From Roseinatronobacter ekhonensis (GTDB lineage Bacteria > Pseudomonadota > Alphaproteobacteria > Rhodobacterales > Rhodobacteraceae), in the NCBI RefSeq assembly GCF_900499075.1, contig NZ_UIHC01000037.1:1-33141 (forward strand): a stretch of 33,141 bases of DNA, written 5' to 3'. A program made the position numbers and the translations under genes. Below are positions 23,266 to 32,375 of this stretch, in pieces. Within the stretch, counting starts at the first letter, position 1. Every line of letters begins with the position of its first letter. The notes beneath the pieces are model-generated. The model saw only the letters and a list, made by a program, of their open reading frames with translations. It did not search any database and had not been told where the DNA came from.

Positions 23266-25440
23266 TTATTTCAACCTTAGCGCGTTCAACGTGACCACGA
23301 TGGACGATAACGACATAATCGCAGCCGCGATCAGGGGCGTGGCCAGCCCGACCAACGCAACCGGCACGAAAATGGCATTATAGATGCCGGATTGCCAGAA
23401 ATTCTCTTTTATCCGGCGCGTGGCCTGCCCCGACATGCGCAGCGCATCCGCGATCGGACCAATGTCGCGGCCCAGCATAACCATGTCAGACGCCGCGCGC
23501 GCGGCGTCCAGCGCCGTGGCAGGAGAGATGGACACATGTGCTGCGCTCAGCGCGACAGTGTCATTCAGCCCGTCACCCACCATCAGCACTTTTGCGCCTG
23601 CGTCCTGCAACGCCCCGACCTTGGCGGCCTTGTCCTGCGGCAGCGCCTCGGCGTGCCAGTGTTTTATGCCCAGTCGGTCGGCCAAAGCCTGCACCGCGGC
23701 GGGCACGTCGCCAGAGACAAGCCAGACTTGCTTGCCCTGCTGATGCAGCATATCGACGACACGTTCTGCACCGGGGCGCAACTGGTCGGTGAAGGTAAAG
23801 GCGTGGGTCGCTTGCCCCAGCGACAGATAGGCGGCAGTGCTCTCCACCGCCTGCGCGCCAACCCATGCAGGGCGGCCCAGACGCACACGCACCCCATGCC
23901 ATTGCCCTTCAACCCCGTAGCCCGGCACCTCGGTCAGTTCAGAGACCGGTGCCGGGCGCAAACCCAAATCTCGAAGCCCTTTGGCCAGCGATGCCGCAAG
24001 CGGATGGCCGGATGCCTCTGCCAGCGCAAGCGCGACGCGGCGGGCGTCATCGGGCACCGTGTCCAGATTGGTTGGCGCTGGGGTGCCAAGGGTAAGCGTG
24101 CCGGTCTTGTCAAAGACAACGGTATCCACCTCTGCCAACCGCTCCAGCGCGGTGCCGTCCTTGATAAGCAGCCCCTTGCGGAACAGCTTGCCGCTGGCTG
24201 CCGTGACCACCGCAGGAACCGCAAGACCCAAAGCGCAGGGGCAAGTGATGATCAAGGTCGTCACGGCCACGTTAATAGAGGTGCGCAGATCCCCGCCGGT
24301 CAGATACATCCAGACGACGAAAGCCCCCAACGCCAGAATTGGAATCGTGGGCGCATAGGCCCGCGCCGCACGGTCGGCCAGCGAGGTGTATTTGGTGCGG
24401 GCGGATTCGGCGTTGGCCACCAGATCGGCCATGCGGTGCAATGAGCTGTCCTTGCCCGACGCGGTTACGCGCACGGTCAGGGGGCCGGTCAGGTTGACCT
24501 CACCCGCGCTGACCATGGTGCCGTCGCCCGCAAAGACCGGCAGGGTTTCCCCCGTCAAAAGCGCGCGGTCCAGTTCTGACTGGCCCGAGACAACGACGCC
24601 ATCGACCGGCATGCGTCCGCCGGGCCGCACCAGAACCAGATCGCCCGCGACCAGTTCAGCCACATTGACGGTGGCCTCGGCCCCGCCGTCCAGCCGGATG
24701 GCGCGTGGCACTTCCAGCGCCGCCAGCTCTTGTGCGGCAGACCGTGCGACGGCACGGGCGCGAAAATCCAGATAGCGCCCCGCCAGCAGGAAAAAGATAA
24801 GCATCACGACGGAATCGAAATACGCATGCGCGCCAGATTGCAGGGTTTCGAAAATGGAAATACCCAGCGTCAGAATGATCGCAAAGCTGATCGGCGCGTC
24901 CATATCCATCCGGCCCGCGCGCATCGCTTTCCATGCGTTGCGAAAAAACGGCTGGCCGGCAAAGGCCACGGTTGGAATCGCGATGACGGCAGAGATCAGA
25001 TGAAACAGATCCCGCGTCGGCCCTTCTGCCCCTGACCAGACCGCGACGGACAAAAGCATGATGTTCATCATGGCGAAACCGGCAACGCCAAGCCGCATCA
25101 GCAATTCGCGGCCCTGACGCTCGGTTTCGGTCATGGACAGCGTGCCTGCGTCCAGCTCGTGCGCCTCGTAGCCCAAAGCATCCAGCCGGGCGATCACATC
25201 GGCGGGCTGGACATCGTGTTCCGCATCCACGCTCAAGCGTTTCAGCGTCAGGTTCAGCCGCGAAGAGTTCACGCCGGGCATGCGCGCCAGATCCCGCTCT
25301 ATGGTCGAGATACAGGCCGCACAATGCACTTCCGGCACTGACAACAGAACCCGCGCCTTTGGCAAATCTGCTTTTGCAAGGCTTTCTGCCGCAGGCGCGG
25401 CAGCGCAAGCCGGACAAGCCGAGGCGCGCACCGTTGTCAT
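23266..25440 (-). CDS. ccoI: Copper-translocating P1B-type ATPase CcoI
   Basis: CcoI (FixI) exports copper needed for cbb3 oxidase assembly. The 724-residue protein has an N-terminal CPAC pair (Cys9, Cys12), a heavy-metal-associated domain with CAAC (Cys40, Cys43), TGE at 296-298, the membrane CPC motif at 400-402, the phosphorylation motif DKTGT at 444-448, and GDGLND near residue 628. It lies 3 bp after ccoH and 8 bp before ccoS, within ccoGHIS. Confidence 0.97.
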   Translation of the reverse strand: MTTVRASACPACAAAPAAESLAKADLPKARVLLSVPEVHCAACISTIERDLARMPGVNSSRLNLTLKRLSVDAEHDVQPADVIARLDALGYEAHELDAGTLSMTETERQGRELLMRLGVAGFAMMNIMLLSVAVWSGAEGPTRDLFHLISAVIAIPTVAFAGQPFFRNAWKAMRAGRMDMDAPISFAIILTLGISIFETLQSGAHAYFDSVVMLIFFLLAGRYLDFRARAVARSAAQELAALEVPRAIRLDGGAEATVNVAELVAGDLVLVRPGGRMPVDGVVVSGQSELDRALLTGETLPVFAGDGTMVSAGEVNLTGPLTVRVTASGKDSSLHRMADLVANAESARTKYTSLADRAARAYAPTIPILALGAFVVWMYLTGGDLRTSINVAVTTLIITCPCALGLAVPAVVTAASGKLFRKGLLIKDGTALERLAEVDTVVFDKTGTLTLGTPAPTNLDTVPDDARRVALALAEASGHPLAASLAKGLRDLGLRPAPVSELTEVPGYGVEGQWHGVRVRLGRPAWVGAQAVESTAAYLSLGQATHAFTFTDQLRPGAERVVDMLHQQGKQVWLVSGDVPAAVQALADRLGIKHWHAEALPQDKAAKVGALQDAGAKVLMVGDGLNDTVALSAAHVSISPATALDAARAASDMVMLGRDIGPIADALRMSGQATRRIKENFWQSGIYNAIFVPVALVGLATPLIAAAIMSLSSIVVTLNALRLK

Positions 25441-25443
25441 GCG

Positions 25444-25920
25444 TTACCCTTCAACATGTAGCACGACGCGCTGCTGAAACAGCGTGCCATCCGCCGCCGT
25501 GGCGCGCAGTCGGATATTCCAGTTTCCGGGGGCAATATCGACCGGGGCGCGGAACGCCCCGTCCAGAAACACGAATTCAGGCCGCTGGTCATCGCGCACA
25601 TGGGTCGCGGCGCCCAAGACAGCGTCCAGCGTGGCAACTTGTGCAGGATAACCATCCGGGCCGGTAATGTTCAGAACCAACTCGCCATCCGCCACGTCGG
25701 CGCGGACATCCCAGCCAAGCGCCTGCTGCGCAGCCAGTTCCTCGTTGAAGTTCTGGCTGGCAACATAGGAATTCTTGACCTCCAGCCCCGGAAACGTGCT
25801 GACCGCCGAATAAGCCAAGGTCAGGTTAACCGCGATCACCGTGCCAAAACCTATCAATGTGATCGCCAGAACCTTCGGGCCGGTCATACGAAACCCTTTG
25901 CCGGTGGTGTCTTCGGTCAT
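25444..25920 (-). CDS. ccoH: cbb3 oxidase assembly protein CcoH (FixH family)
   Basis: CcoH is a small membrane protein required for stable assembly of cbb3 oxidase and is thought to work with the copper ATPase CcoI. The 158-residue protein has one membrane segment at about residues 17-39, then the family motif NSYVASQNFNEELAAQQALGW followed by a periplasmic beta-rich domain. The ATG overlaps the ccoG stop (ATGA). An internal ATG (MTGPKV) is possible but has no better ribosome site. Confidence 0.93.
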   Translation of the reverse strand: MTEDTTGKGFRMTGPKVLAITLIGFGTVIAVNLTLAYSAVSTFPGLEVKNSYVASQNFNEELAAQQALGWDVRADVADGELVLNITGPDGYPAQVATLDAVLGAATHVRDDQRPEFVFLDGAFRAPVDIAPGNWNIRLRATAADGTLFQQRVVLHVEG

Positions 25921-27347
25921 TGCCCTCTCCCGTTGAATACGGTTTCAGAATAAACGCGATCCTGACTTCCGGCAATCGTGGACCAGATACGCACGCTGCT
26001 ACGCTGTGCCGCAGCCGCTTCGGTGCCGTTGGGCGCTTCCAAGTATACACGAACCTGCGCCATTTCATCCGGGTTCAGCGTCACAGAGGTTGCGTCCTCG
26101 CCTTCGACCGACATGCGCAGATCGGGGTTTTCGGTGATCGACAACACGAATTCCCGTTCCTCATTGGCCATGTTGCGCAAGCGCACATCATAGACGTTCC
26201 GAACGGTGCCATCCGACAACACGATATGGGTCGGGTTGCGCACGGGTGACACGCTCATATCCAGATCCGACCGGATGAACAGCGCCACGATCAGGCCAAC
26301 CCCCACTGCGGACCAAATGGCGGTATAAACCAAAGTGCGCGGACGGAAGACGTGCTTCCACACAGATTTCGGAGCCTTGCCAGCGCGCTCGTTTTCATGG
26401 TCCGACAGTGCCATGTAGCCGATCAGGCCGCGCGGTTTGCCGATACGGTCCATCACCTCGTCGCAGGCATCAATGCACAGGCCACATGTGATGCAGGCCA
26501 TTTGCTGTCCGTCACGAATATCAATCCCCATGGGGCAAACATTGACGCAGGCCATGCAGTCGATGCAATCGCCAAGGTTCTCGGCACCCTCGCTCTTGCG
26601 GTGCTTGCCGCGTGGCTCGCCCCGCCACTCGCGGTAGTCGATGGTCAGCGTGTCTTCGTCCATCATCGCGGCCTGAATGCGCGGCCACGGGCAAGCATAG
26701 ATACATATCTGTTCGCGAAAGAACCCGCCGAACAGAAAGGTCGTCATGGTCAGCACAAGAATGGTCAGATATGCGACCATCGGGGCCTGACCGGTGAACA
26801 GGTCAACCAGCAGCGTGGGGGCGTCGGCAAAGTAGAACACCCAAGCCCCGCCGGTCGCCATGCCGATCAGGAACCAGAGGGTCCATTTCAGACCATTCTT
26901 TCGGATCTTCTCGAAATCCCATTTTTTGCGGTGCAGGCGCAGGCGCGCGTTTCGGTCGCCTTCGACCCAGCGCTCCACCAGAATGAACAGGTCGGTCCAG
27001 ACGGTTTGCGGGCAGGCGTAACCGCACCAGACCCGCCCCAAGGCCGAGGTGAACAGGAACAACCCGATCCCGGCCATGATAAGTAGGCCCGCCACGAAGT
27101 AGAATTCATGGGGCCAGATTTCGATCATGAAGAAGAAGAAGCGTCGCCCTTGCAGATCCAGCAAAACCGCCTGATCGGGCATTTCGGGGCCACGGTCCCA
27201 GCGTATCCATGGCAGGATGTAATACAGCCCCAGCATCCCGGCCAGCAGCCACCATTTCATGGTGCGGAAACTGCCTTTTACGCGGCGCGGAAAAATCGGC
27301 TCGCGTTTGGCATATAGCGACGGGGGGCTTTGATCTGACGAACTCAC
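25917..27347 (-). CDS. ccoG: cbb3 oxidase accessory protein CcoG (RdxB/FixG-type ferredoxin)
   Basis: CcoG is a membrane ferredoxin that helps reduce copper for oxidase assembly. The 476-residue protein has about five membrane segments, a VWCGYACPQTVW motif at about 107-117 and ICIYACPWPRIQ near 215, then two 4Fe-4S clusters: Cys261, 264, 267, 271 and Cys285, 288, 291, 295, with a C-terminal Ig-like domain. The start is GTG at 27347, preceded by AGGAG with 6 nt spacing. An FNR-type box lies 63 bp upstream. Confidence 0.96.
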   Translation of the reverse strand: MSSSDQSPPSLYAKREPIFPRRVKGSFRTMKWWLLAGMLGLYYILPWIRWDRGPEMPDQAVLLDLQGRRFFFFMIEIWPHEFYFVAGLLIMAGIGLFLFTSALGRVWCGYACPQTVWTDLFILVERWVEGDRNARLRLHRKKWDFEKIRKNGLKWTLWFLIGMATGGAWVFYFADAPTLLVDLFTGQAPMVAYLTILVLTMTTFLFGGFFREQICIYACPWPRIQAAMMDEDTLTIDYREWRGEPRGKHRKSEGAENLGDCIDCMACVNVCPMGIDIRDGQQMACITCGLCIDACDEVMDRIGKPRGLIGYMALSDHENERAGKAPKSVWKHVFRPRTLVYTAIWSAVGVGLIVALFIRSDLDMSVSPVRNPTHIVLSDGTVRNVYDVRLRNMANEEREFVLSITENPDLRMSVEGEDATSVTLNPDEMAQVRVYLEAPNGTEAAAAQRSSVRIWSTIAGSQDRVYSETVFNGRGQ

Positions 27348-27403
27348 GCTTGGCTCCTGACTGTGGCTTGCCCTGCTTGTGTCACGCGCATGGGGGTGCG
27401 TCC

Positions 27404-27417
27404 TTGACCTGCGTCAA
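27404..27417. promoter_or_regulatory. FNR/FnrL-type box ahead of ccoG
   Basis: The sequence ttgacctgcgtcaa matches TTGA-N6-TCAA exactly. Its centre is 63 bp upstream of the ccoG start codon. A hexamer CACAAG is centred 32 bp downstream, the spacing of class II FNR promoters, though it is a weak -10. Oxygen-regulated control of ccoGHIS is inferred from the known regulation of these genes in Rhodobacter. Confidence 0.75.
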
Positions 27418-27475
27418 AAACCGTATGACCGGTGCAAGTTTTTGTGGCGGATGAGATTGGATGCAGAGCATGGTT

Positions 27476-27523
27476 ACGCCGGTCTCCGGTAACACGCGCG
27501 AACAGGAAAGCAGAGACCGGCGT
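27476..27523. other. Hairpin in the lysR-ccoG gap
   Basis: Two perfect 11-bp arms, acgccggtctc (27476-27486) and gagaccggcgt (27513-27523), enclose a 26-nt loop. A second smaller pairing (gttac with gtaac) is nested across the first arm. No coding sequence is supported in 27348-27585. On the minus strand it could be the lysR 3' structure or part of a short RNA started from the FNR-like box at 27576. Confidence 0.55.
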
Positions 27524-27575
27524 GGCAAGCCTAAGCGTGCCTTTGCCTGTCTAGAACCACCACATGGCCTTTGCA

Positions 27576-27589
27576 TTGACGCAGATCAA
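27576..27589. promoter_or_regulatory. Third FNR-type box, overlapping the lysR stop codon
   Basis: The sequence ttgacgcagatcaa matches TTGA-N6-TCAA exactly and spans the lysR TGA. On the minus strand TAGACA (27553-27548) is centred 32 bp downstream, exactly class II spacing, giving a start near 27541. The next gene on that strand, ccoG, is about 195 nt further on and has its own box. It may be a distal promoter for ccoGHIS, the promoter of a short RNA, or a chance match. Confidence 0.5.
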
Positions 27590-28494
27590 ACCCCAAGCGC
27601 TGCGACATTCAGTCCCGGTGCGCGCGCGGCCTCTGTCTTTATCCAGCGACAAAACGCGCGCAAAGGCGGGCGCTGAACGCCGGGGCGCGTAGCAAGGTAA
27701 TAGGCCATATCGGTCTGATCGCGCAAAACAACCTGAAGGTTGCCGCTGGCGATGTCCGCAGAGACAAGAACTTCGGTCACGACAGCAAGCCCCTGCCCGT
27801 GGCGCGCCGCATCCAGCACTAGATTGCCGGGCAAGTGGATCACGCCGCCGCTCAGGGCCTTGGCAACGCCTTGTCGTGACAGGAACAGCGACGCTTCGTT
27901 CTGCTCCAACTCGCTCAGCCAGGGCAGTCCGGTTAGCGCGTCGGGGCCGCCATCGGGCAAGCCGCCCAGCAGAGACGGGGACGCCACGACGACCAGCGGC
28001 GCATCCATCAGCTTGTACATGTCCAGCCCCGGCTCGGCACCAGTGCCATGCCGGATCGCGACATCGAAGCCGCCCGGCTCCAGCGGGCGCAACGCAGGCG
28101 ACGGGTCAAGCACCAGATCGACGCCCGGATGCGCCAGCCGAAACGATCCAAGCCGCGGCACCAACCAGGTGCTGGCAAACATCGCGGTCGTTGTCACTTG
28201 CAACGGACGGTCGCGCTGCGCTTCCGTCAGGGCGCTGACACTGCGCAGGATTTCGCCAAAGCCCAAACCCAGACCATGCGCCAGTTGGCGCCCGTCATCG
28301 GTCAGTTCAATCTTGCGGCCCGTGCGCGTGACCAAGGCCAGATCGAGCGCCTTTTCCAAGGACCTGATCTGCTGGCTGATCGCCGCATGGGTTACGCCCA
28401 ACCGCGCAGCCGCCGCGACAACCGACCCGGATTCCGCCACCGCGGAAAACGCCCTCAATGCCGAGAGCGGCGGCATGTCCCGCCAATCCATCAT
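27586..28494 (-). CDS. LysR-family transcriptional regulator
   Basis: The 302-residue protein has an N-terminal winged helix-turn-helix (about residues 8-67: LSALRAFSAVAESGSVVAAAARLGV..AISQQIRSLEK) and a substrate-binding domain, of the GcvA-like type by its N-terminal pattern (PPLSALRAF). Two ATGs in a row allow a start at 28494 or 28491; no strong ribosome site separates them. It is divergent from a 51-codon gene with a LysR-type operator between. It lies between the ccoNOQP terminator and ccoG. Its inducer is unknown. Confidence 0.93.
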   Translation of the reverse strand: MMDWRDMPPLSALRAFSAVAESGSVVAAAARLGVTHAAISQQIRSLEKALDLALVTRTGRKIELTDDGRQLAHGLGLGFGEILRSVSALTEAQRDRPLQVTTTAMFASTWLVPRLGSFRLAHPGVDLVLDPSPALRPLEPGGFDVAIRHGTGAEPGLDMYKLMDAPLVVVASPSLLGGLPDGGPDALTGLPWLSELEQNEASLFLSRQGVAKALSGGVIHLPGNLVLDAARHGQGLAVVTEVLVSADIASGNLQVVLRDQTDMAYYLATRPGVQRPPLRAFCRWIKTEAARAPGLNVAALGV

Positions 28495-28534
28495 GTAAGC
28501 TCAGCTATCATATCGCATGAATTCCAGAGTCGCA

Positions 28535-28559
28535 TTATTTGCCGAAAAGGTACAAATAA
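28535..28559. promoter_or_regulatory. LysR-type operator between lysR and the 51-aa gene
   Basis: The perfect inverted repeat ttatttg (28535-28541) and caaataa (28553-28559) with 11-bp spacing fits the T-N11-A layout of LysR regulator sites. It lies midway between the two divergent starts, as expected for autoregulation and control of the neighbour. The surrounding 97 bp is clearly more AT-rich than the flanks. A weak promoter-like pair, TTGCCG and CATACA 18 bp apart, reads toward the small gene. Confidence 0.65.
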
Positions 28560-28590
28560 AACCATACACACCGCAACCCCGGAGGCTTCC

Positions 28591-28746
28591 ATGTTAGATA
28601 TCCATGCAAAAATGTTCTTCGTCGCAAGCCGGATCAACGCGTCTTCGCGCCCGGTCAGAGAACTGGATGGCACCCCAGCGGCCAACAGCCGCATCAACCA
28701 CATGACCGACCGGGTGCGGCTGATCTCACCCCGCAAAATCAGCTGA
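28591..28746 (+). CDS. Small protein of 51 residues divergent from lysR, unknown
   Basis: Not recognised. The 51 codons start MLDIHAKMFFVASRINASSR and end RLISPRKIS. The ATG has a strong ribosome site (GGAGG, 6 nt upstream). The protein is basic with no membrane segment, and has a loose internal echo (SRINASS near residue 13, SRINHMT near 33). The operator at 28535-28559 suggests control by the LysR protein. The stop lies 14 bp before the ccoP terminator hairpin. Convincing start and context, but no function can be assigned. Confidence 0.7.
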   Translation: MLDIHAKMFFVASRINASSRPVRELDGTPAANSRINHMTDRVRLISPRKIS

Positions 28747-28760
28747 GCGGCGCATGAAAA

Positions 28761-28787
28761 AACCCGGCCTGCAAAACAGGCCGGGTT
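28761..28787 (-). terminator. Rho-independent terminator of ccoNOQP
   Basis: A perfect 11-bp stem pairs aacccggcctg (28761-28771) with caggccgggtt (28777-28787) around a 5-nt loop, 24 bp after the ccoP stop. On the minus strand the 3' side runs into six T. On the plus strand it also lies just after the 51-aa gene but lacks a T-tract there. Confidence 0.9.
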
Positions 28788-28811
28788 GATGTTGTGAGCC
28801 GAAAGGGCGGT

Positions 28812-29699
28812 TTATTCGCCGCCGCCCAACTGGTGGACATAGGCGGCAACCGCACGAATTTCTGCTTCGCGCAAGCGGTTGTCGAAGCCGGGCATGACCC
28901 CGAAGCGGGCATTGTAGATCGATTCGTAGACGATCTCTTCCGAACCGCCATAGAGCCAGATCTGGTCATTCAGCGCAGGGGCCCCAAGGAAGGTGTCGCC
29001 TTCGCCTTCGACCCCGTGGCAGGACGAACAGTTGTAATCGTAGACTTCGGCCCCGGCAGAGGCCAGTTCCGCCTCGTGGTCGGACCCCGACAGCGACAGC
29101 ACGAAATGCGTGGCTTGGCGCATTTCCTCTTCACTTAGCAACTCGTCGCGCCCGAATGCGGGCATTTGCGAGTAGCGGGCGTCAAGATACTCTTCGTTGC
29201 GGATGCCATAGGTCACGGTTTGCACGATTTCGTCATGCGATCCGCCCCAGAGCCAGTCATCATCCAGCAGGTTGGGAAAGCCGCCCGCCTGCACACCTGC
29301 GCCACCGGCGCCATGACATTGCGAGCATTGCGCGGCAAAGACCGATGCGCCCGCGTTGACGGCGAAACGGTGCAAGTCCTGATCGTTCTGCAACTCGCCC
29401 GGCTCTGTTTCGAGGATTTGCGCGAAGAGCACATCGTGACGCTCTTCGAAGGCCGCGATTTCCTCGGCGACCTCGGCCCGCGAGGCATAGCCCAGCACGC
29501 CGCTTGTCGCTTGGTTCATCCCCGGCCATGCCGGGTACACGACCCAGTAGCCGACCGACCAGATCACACAGAGAATGAAGATCCACACCCACCAGCGCGG
29601 CATCGGGTTGTCGAATTCCTCGATCCCGTCCCAGCTATGCCCGGTCGTATTCGGGTCGCCCTTTTGGTGGTTGGCGCTCTTGTTCGAATTATCAGCCAT
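28812..29699 (-). CDS. ccoP: cbb3 oxidase subunit III, diheme cytochrome c
   Basis: CcoP passes electrons from soluble cytochromes toward CcoO and CcoN. From the ATG at 29699 (one-base overlap with the ccoQ stop, TGATG; GAGAGG 8 nt upstream) it has 295 residues. An N-terminal membrane anchor spans about residues 36-56. Two heme c sites are CSQCH at 125-129 and CSSCH at 224-228, with Met axial ligands likely in SQMPAFG and GVMPGFD. It ends the ccoNOQP operon. Confidence 0.98.
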   Translation of the reverse strand: MADNSNKSANHQKGDPNTTGHSWDGIEEFDNPMPRWWVWIFILCVIWSVGYWVVYPAWPGMNQATSGVLGYASRAEVAEEIAAFEERHDVLFAQILETEPGELQNDQDLHRFAVNAGASVFAAQCSQCHGAGGAGVQAGGFPNLLDDDWLWGGSHDEIVQTVTYGIRNEEYLDARYSQMPAFGRDELLSEEEMRQATHFVLSLSGSDHEAELASAGAEVYDYNCSSCHGVEGEGDTFLGAPALNDQIWLYGGSEEIVYESIYNARFGVMPGFDNRLREAEIRAVAAYVHQLGGGE

Positions 29700-29917
29700 C
29701 ACTTGGCCTCTCTCAAATCGGCGTGACGCGCTTGCCGCTGGCGGTTATCCGGCGCGGCAGGCTTGTCATCGTTGCGGAAAATCATGTTCGCCGTGTCCCG
29801 ATGGACCTTTTTGCTACCAGGGCGCAGAATGTAGACGAACACCCCGATAAAGAAGACGAACATGAACAGCAGGTGCCAGCTATCGGCGAAGGCACGCAGC
29901 AGGGAATAGGTTTCCAT
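29699..29917 (-). CDS. ccoQ: cbb3 oxidase subunit IV, CcoQ
   Basis: CcoQ is a small subunit that stabilises the oxidase. The 72-residue protein starts METYSLLRAFADSWHLLFMF with one membrane segment (about 13-32), then YILRPGSKKVHRDTANMIFRNDD, the usual family tail. The ATG at 29917 was chosen because GGAGG is 6 nt upstream; an in-frame TTG 12 bp earlier would overlap that site. It lies between ccoO and ccoP. Confidence 0.93.
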   Translation of the reverse strand: METYSLLRAFADSWHLLFMFVFFIGVFVYILRPGSKKVHRDTANMIFRNDDKPAAPDNRQRQARHADLREAK

Positions 29918-29932
29918 AGCTTCCTCCAATCG

Positions 29933-30661
29933 TTAGCGCGATGCGTCTGGCACGAAGGTTTCGAAATCAACCAACGTGCCCAACATTTGCAGGTAGGCGA
30001 TGACAGCATCCATTTCGGTGAGCGCGTCCTGCCCGTCGAAATTGCGTTGCTGTGCGCCCGGATACCGGTCGGCAACAGGATCGCCGAACTGGTCCACCTG
30101 CGCAAAGAAATCATCGACCGCCGCATCCATCATCTCATCCGTGTAAGGATGACCGAGCATGCGGTAGACGCCCATGATATCTTGCGCCTTTTCCGCATCC
30201 GCGCGGTCCAGTTCGCGGTTCATCAGGAACCCGTAGGCCGGCATGATCGATTCCGGAACAACGCTTTGCGGCTTGATCATGTGCTGGACATGCCAGTCAT
30301 CCGAGTAGCGACCGCCGACACGGGCCAGATCCGGCCCGGTCCGCTTGGACCCCCACTGGAACGGATGGTCATACATCGATTCCGCTGCAAGGCTGTAGTG
30401 GCCATAGCGCTCGACCTCGTCGCGCATGGGGCGCACCATCTGGCTGTGGCAAACGTAGCAACCCTCGCGCCGGTAAATCTCGCGACCTGCGATCTCCAGC
30501 GGCGCGTAGGGGCGCATGCCCTCCACCTCCTCGATGGTGTTGTCGAGGTAGAACAAGGGCACGATCTGCACGATGCCCCCGATGCTGACCACGAGGAAGC
30601 TGAGAACCAGCAACAGCGTGGCGTGACGCTCGATCGCGCCGTGTTTGTCAAGAAGTCCCAT
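29933..30661 (-). CDS. ccoO: cbb3 oxidase subunit II, monoheme cytochrome c
   Basis: CcoO is the membrane-anchored cytochrome c subunit next to the catalytic subunit. The 242-residue protein has a membrane helix at about 14-38 (with the IVPLFYLD family motif after it) and one heme c site, CYVCH at residues 68-72, followed by [15 protein letters not shown] and [25 protein letters not shown]. It lies 15 bp after ccoN. Confidence 0.99.
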   Translation of the reverse strand: MGLLDKHGAIERHATLLLVLSFLVVSIGGIVQIVPLFYLDNTIEEVEGMRPYAPLEIAGREIYRREGCYVCHSQMVRPMRDEVERYGHYSLAAESMYDHPFQWGSKRTGPDLARVGGRYSDDWHVQHMIKPQSVVPESIMPAYGFLMNRELDRADAEKAQDIMGVYRMLGHPYTDEMMDAAVDDFFAQVDQFGDPVADRYPGAQQRNFDGQDALTEMDAVIAYLQMLGTLVDFETFVPDASR

Positions 30662-30676
30662 TTCCGTGCCCTTTCG

Positions 30677-32284
30677 TTATTCAGCGGGCACTGCGGAGCC
30701 AACTCCGGCAGGCTTGCGCTCTGCCGTGCTGGTCACAGTTTTCCACAGGTTGTAGCACATGATGATCGCACCGGTCAGGAACAGCGTCCCGCCAAGCCCG
30801 CGCACCACATACATCGGGAATTTCGCGGCAACCGTGTCTGCGAAAGAGTTCACGAGGAAACCCTGCGCATCGACTTCGCGCCACATCAGGCCCTCCATGA
30901 TGCCGGTGACCCACATGGACGCGGCATAAAGCACGATCCCGATGGTCGCCAACCAGAAGTGCCAGCTGACCAGACGCAGGCTATACAGCCCCTCGCGCTG
31001 CCACAGCTTGGGCACCAGATAGTAAAGCGCGCCGAAGGTGATCATGCCGTTCCAGCCAAGTGCGCCGGAATGGACGTGGCCGATGGTCCAGTCGGTATAG
31101 TGCGACAGGCTGTTGACGGCCTTGATCGACATCATCGGCCCTTCGAATGTGGCCATACCGTAGAAGCCCACGGCCACAACCATCATGCGAATGATCGGGT
31201 CGGTGCGCAGCTTGTCCCATGCGCCAGACAGCGTCATCAGGCCGTTGATCATGCCGCCCCAGCTTGGCATCCACAGCATGATGGAAAAGGTCATGCCCAG
31301 CGTCTGCGCCCAGTCGGGCAGCGCGGTGTAGTGCAGGTGGTGCGGACCAGCCCAGATATACAGGAAGATCAGCGCCCAGAAGTGCATGATCGACAGCTTG
31401 TAGCTATAGACCGGGCGTTCGGCCTGCTTGGGGATGAAGTAATACATCATCCCAAGGAAACCGGCGGTCAGGAAGAAGCCCACCGCGTTATGCCCATACC
31501 ACCACTGGATCATGGCGGACTGCACGCCCGACCAGACCGGAATAGAGGTGGAGCCAAGGAATGATACCGGGATCTGCACGTTGTTGATAAGGTGCAGCAT
31601 GGCCACCGTCACGATGAACGCCAGGTAGAACCAGTTGGCCACATAGATATGCGGCTCGCGGCGCTTGATAAGCGTGCCCATGTAAATAATCAGGAACGCC
31701 ACCCACACGATGGTCAGCCACAAGTCGGCCAGCCATTCGGGTTCGGCATATTCATTGCCCTGGGTAGAGCCTGTGACATAGCCGGTCGCGGCCAGCAGGA
31801 TGAACACCTGGTAGCCCCAGAACACGAACCAAGCGAGGCTACCGCCCCACAGGCGCGCGGCGGAGGTGCGCTGGACGACGTAGAACGCGGTCGCGATCAA
31901 AGCATTGCCGCCGAACGCGAAAATCACCGCAGACGTGTGCAGCGGGCGCAAGCGGCCAAAGTTCATGAAACCCTGCGCCCACTCGAAATTCAGATATGGG
32001 AACGCCAATTGGAAGGCGATGACCACGCCCACAAGAAAGCCCACAACACCCCAAAAGGCGGTTGCGATCACGCCAAAGCGCACCGGCCCGTCCATATAGG
32101 TGTTCGGATCGACCACCGGTGCGGGTTCACCCACACGGCGGATCAGCCAGAAGAATGCGATTGCTGCCGATACCATGAAGATCAAAGCGTGGATCTGGTA
32201 TGACAGGTCGCGGGCCAGTCCGGTGGCAACAGCGGCGACGACCACCGCAAGCCCCAGAACGGCGAGCTTTATGTATCCCAACAT
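30677..32284 (-). CDS. ccoN: cbb3 oxidase catalytic subunit I
   Basis: CcoN reduces oxygen to water at a heme b3-copper centre and pumps protons. The 535-residue, 12-helix-type protein shows the expected ligands: His116 (RPLHTSAV) and His403/405 ([10 protein letters not shown]) for the hemes, His265 ([10 protein letters not shown]) and His315/316 (AGPHHLHYT) for copper. Tyr295 in PVYSYKLSI probably corresponds to the cross-linked tyrosine of the family. ATG follows AGGGA by 9 nt. A palindromic FNR-type box lies 100 bp upstream. Confidence 0.99.
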   Translation of the reverse strand: MLGYIKLAVLGLAVVVAAVATGLARDLSYQIHALIFMVSAAIAFFWLIRRVGEPAPVVDPNTYMDGPVRFGVIATAFWGVVGFLVGVVIAFQLAFPYLNFEWAQGFMNFGRLRPLHTSAVIFAFGGNALIATAFYVVQRTSAARLWGGSLAWFVFWGYQVFILLAATGYVTGSTQGNEYAEPEWLADLWLTIVWVAFLIIYMGTLIKRREPHIYVANWFYLAFIVTVAMLHLINNVQIPVSFLGSTSIPVWSGVQSAMIQWWYGHNAVGFFLTAGFLGMMYYFIPKQAERPVYSYKLSIMHFWALIFLYIWAGPHHLHYTALPDWAQTLGMTFSIMLWMPSWGGMINGLMTLSGAWDKLRTDPIIRMMVVAVGFYGMATFEGPMMSIKAVNSLSHYTDWTIGHVHSGALGWNGMITFGALYYLVPKLWQREGLYSLRLVSWHFWLATIGIVLYAASMWVTGIMEGLMWREVDAQGFLVNSFADTVAAKFPMYVVRGLGGTLFLTGAIIMCYNLWKTVTSTAERKPAGVGSAVPAE

Positions 32285-32375
32285 AATCTGCGTCCCTTTT
32301 CTGTTCGCGCGCCCGGTCTAACGCCGGGAAACACAAGTTTGGATGGTGCCTTTTGTCACGCCCCAGTGCGCGCGA

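Noticed and set aside
27382-27576. Minus-strand 64-codon frame in the lysR-ccoG gap
   Set aside because: No ribosome site, it runs through the hairpin and the FNR box, and the sequence has no recognisable features. A noncoding role for this gap is more plausible.
29723-31564. Plus-strand frame of 613 codons opposite ccoO and ccoN
   Set aside because: Antisense to conserved oxidase subunits with clear heme and copper motifs; the translation has no family resemblance.
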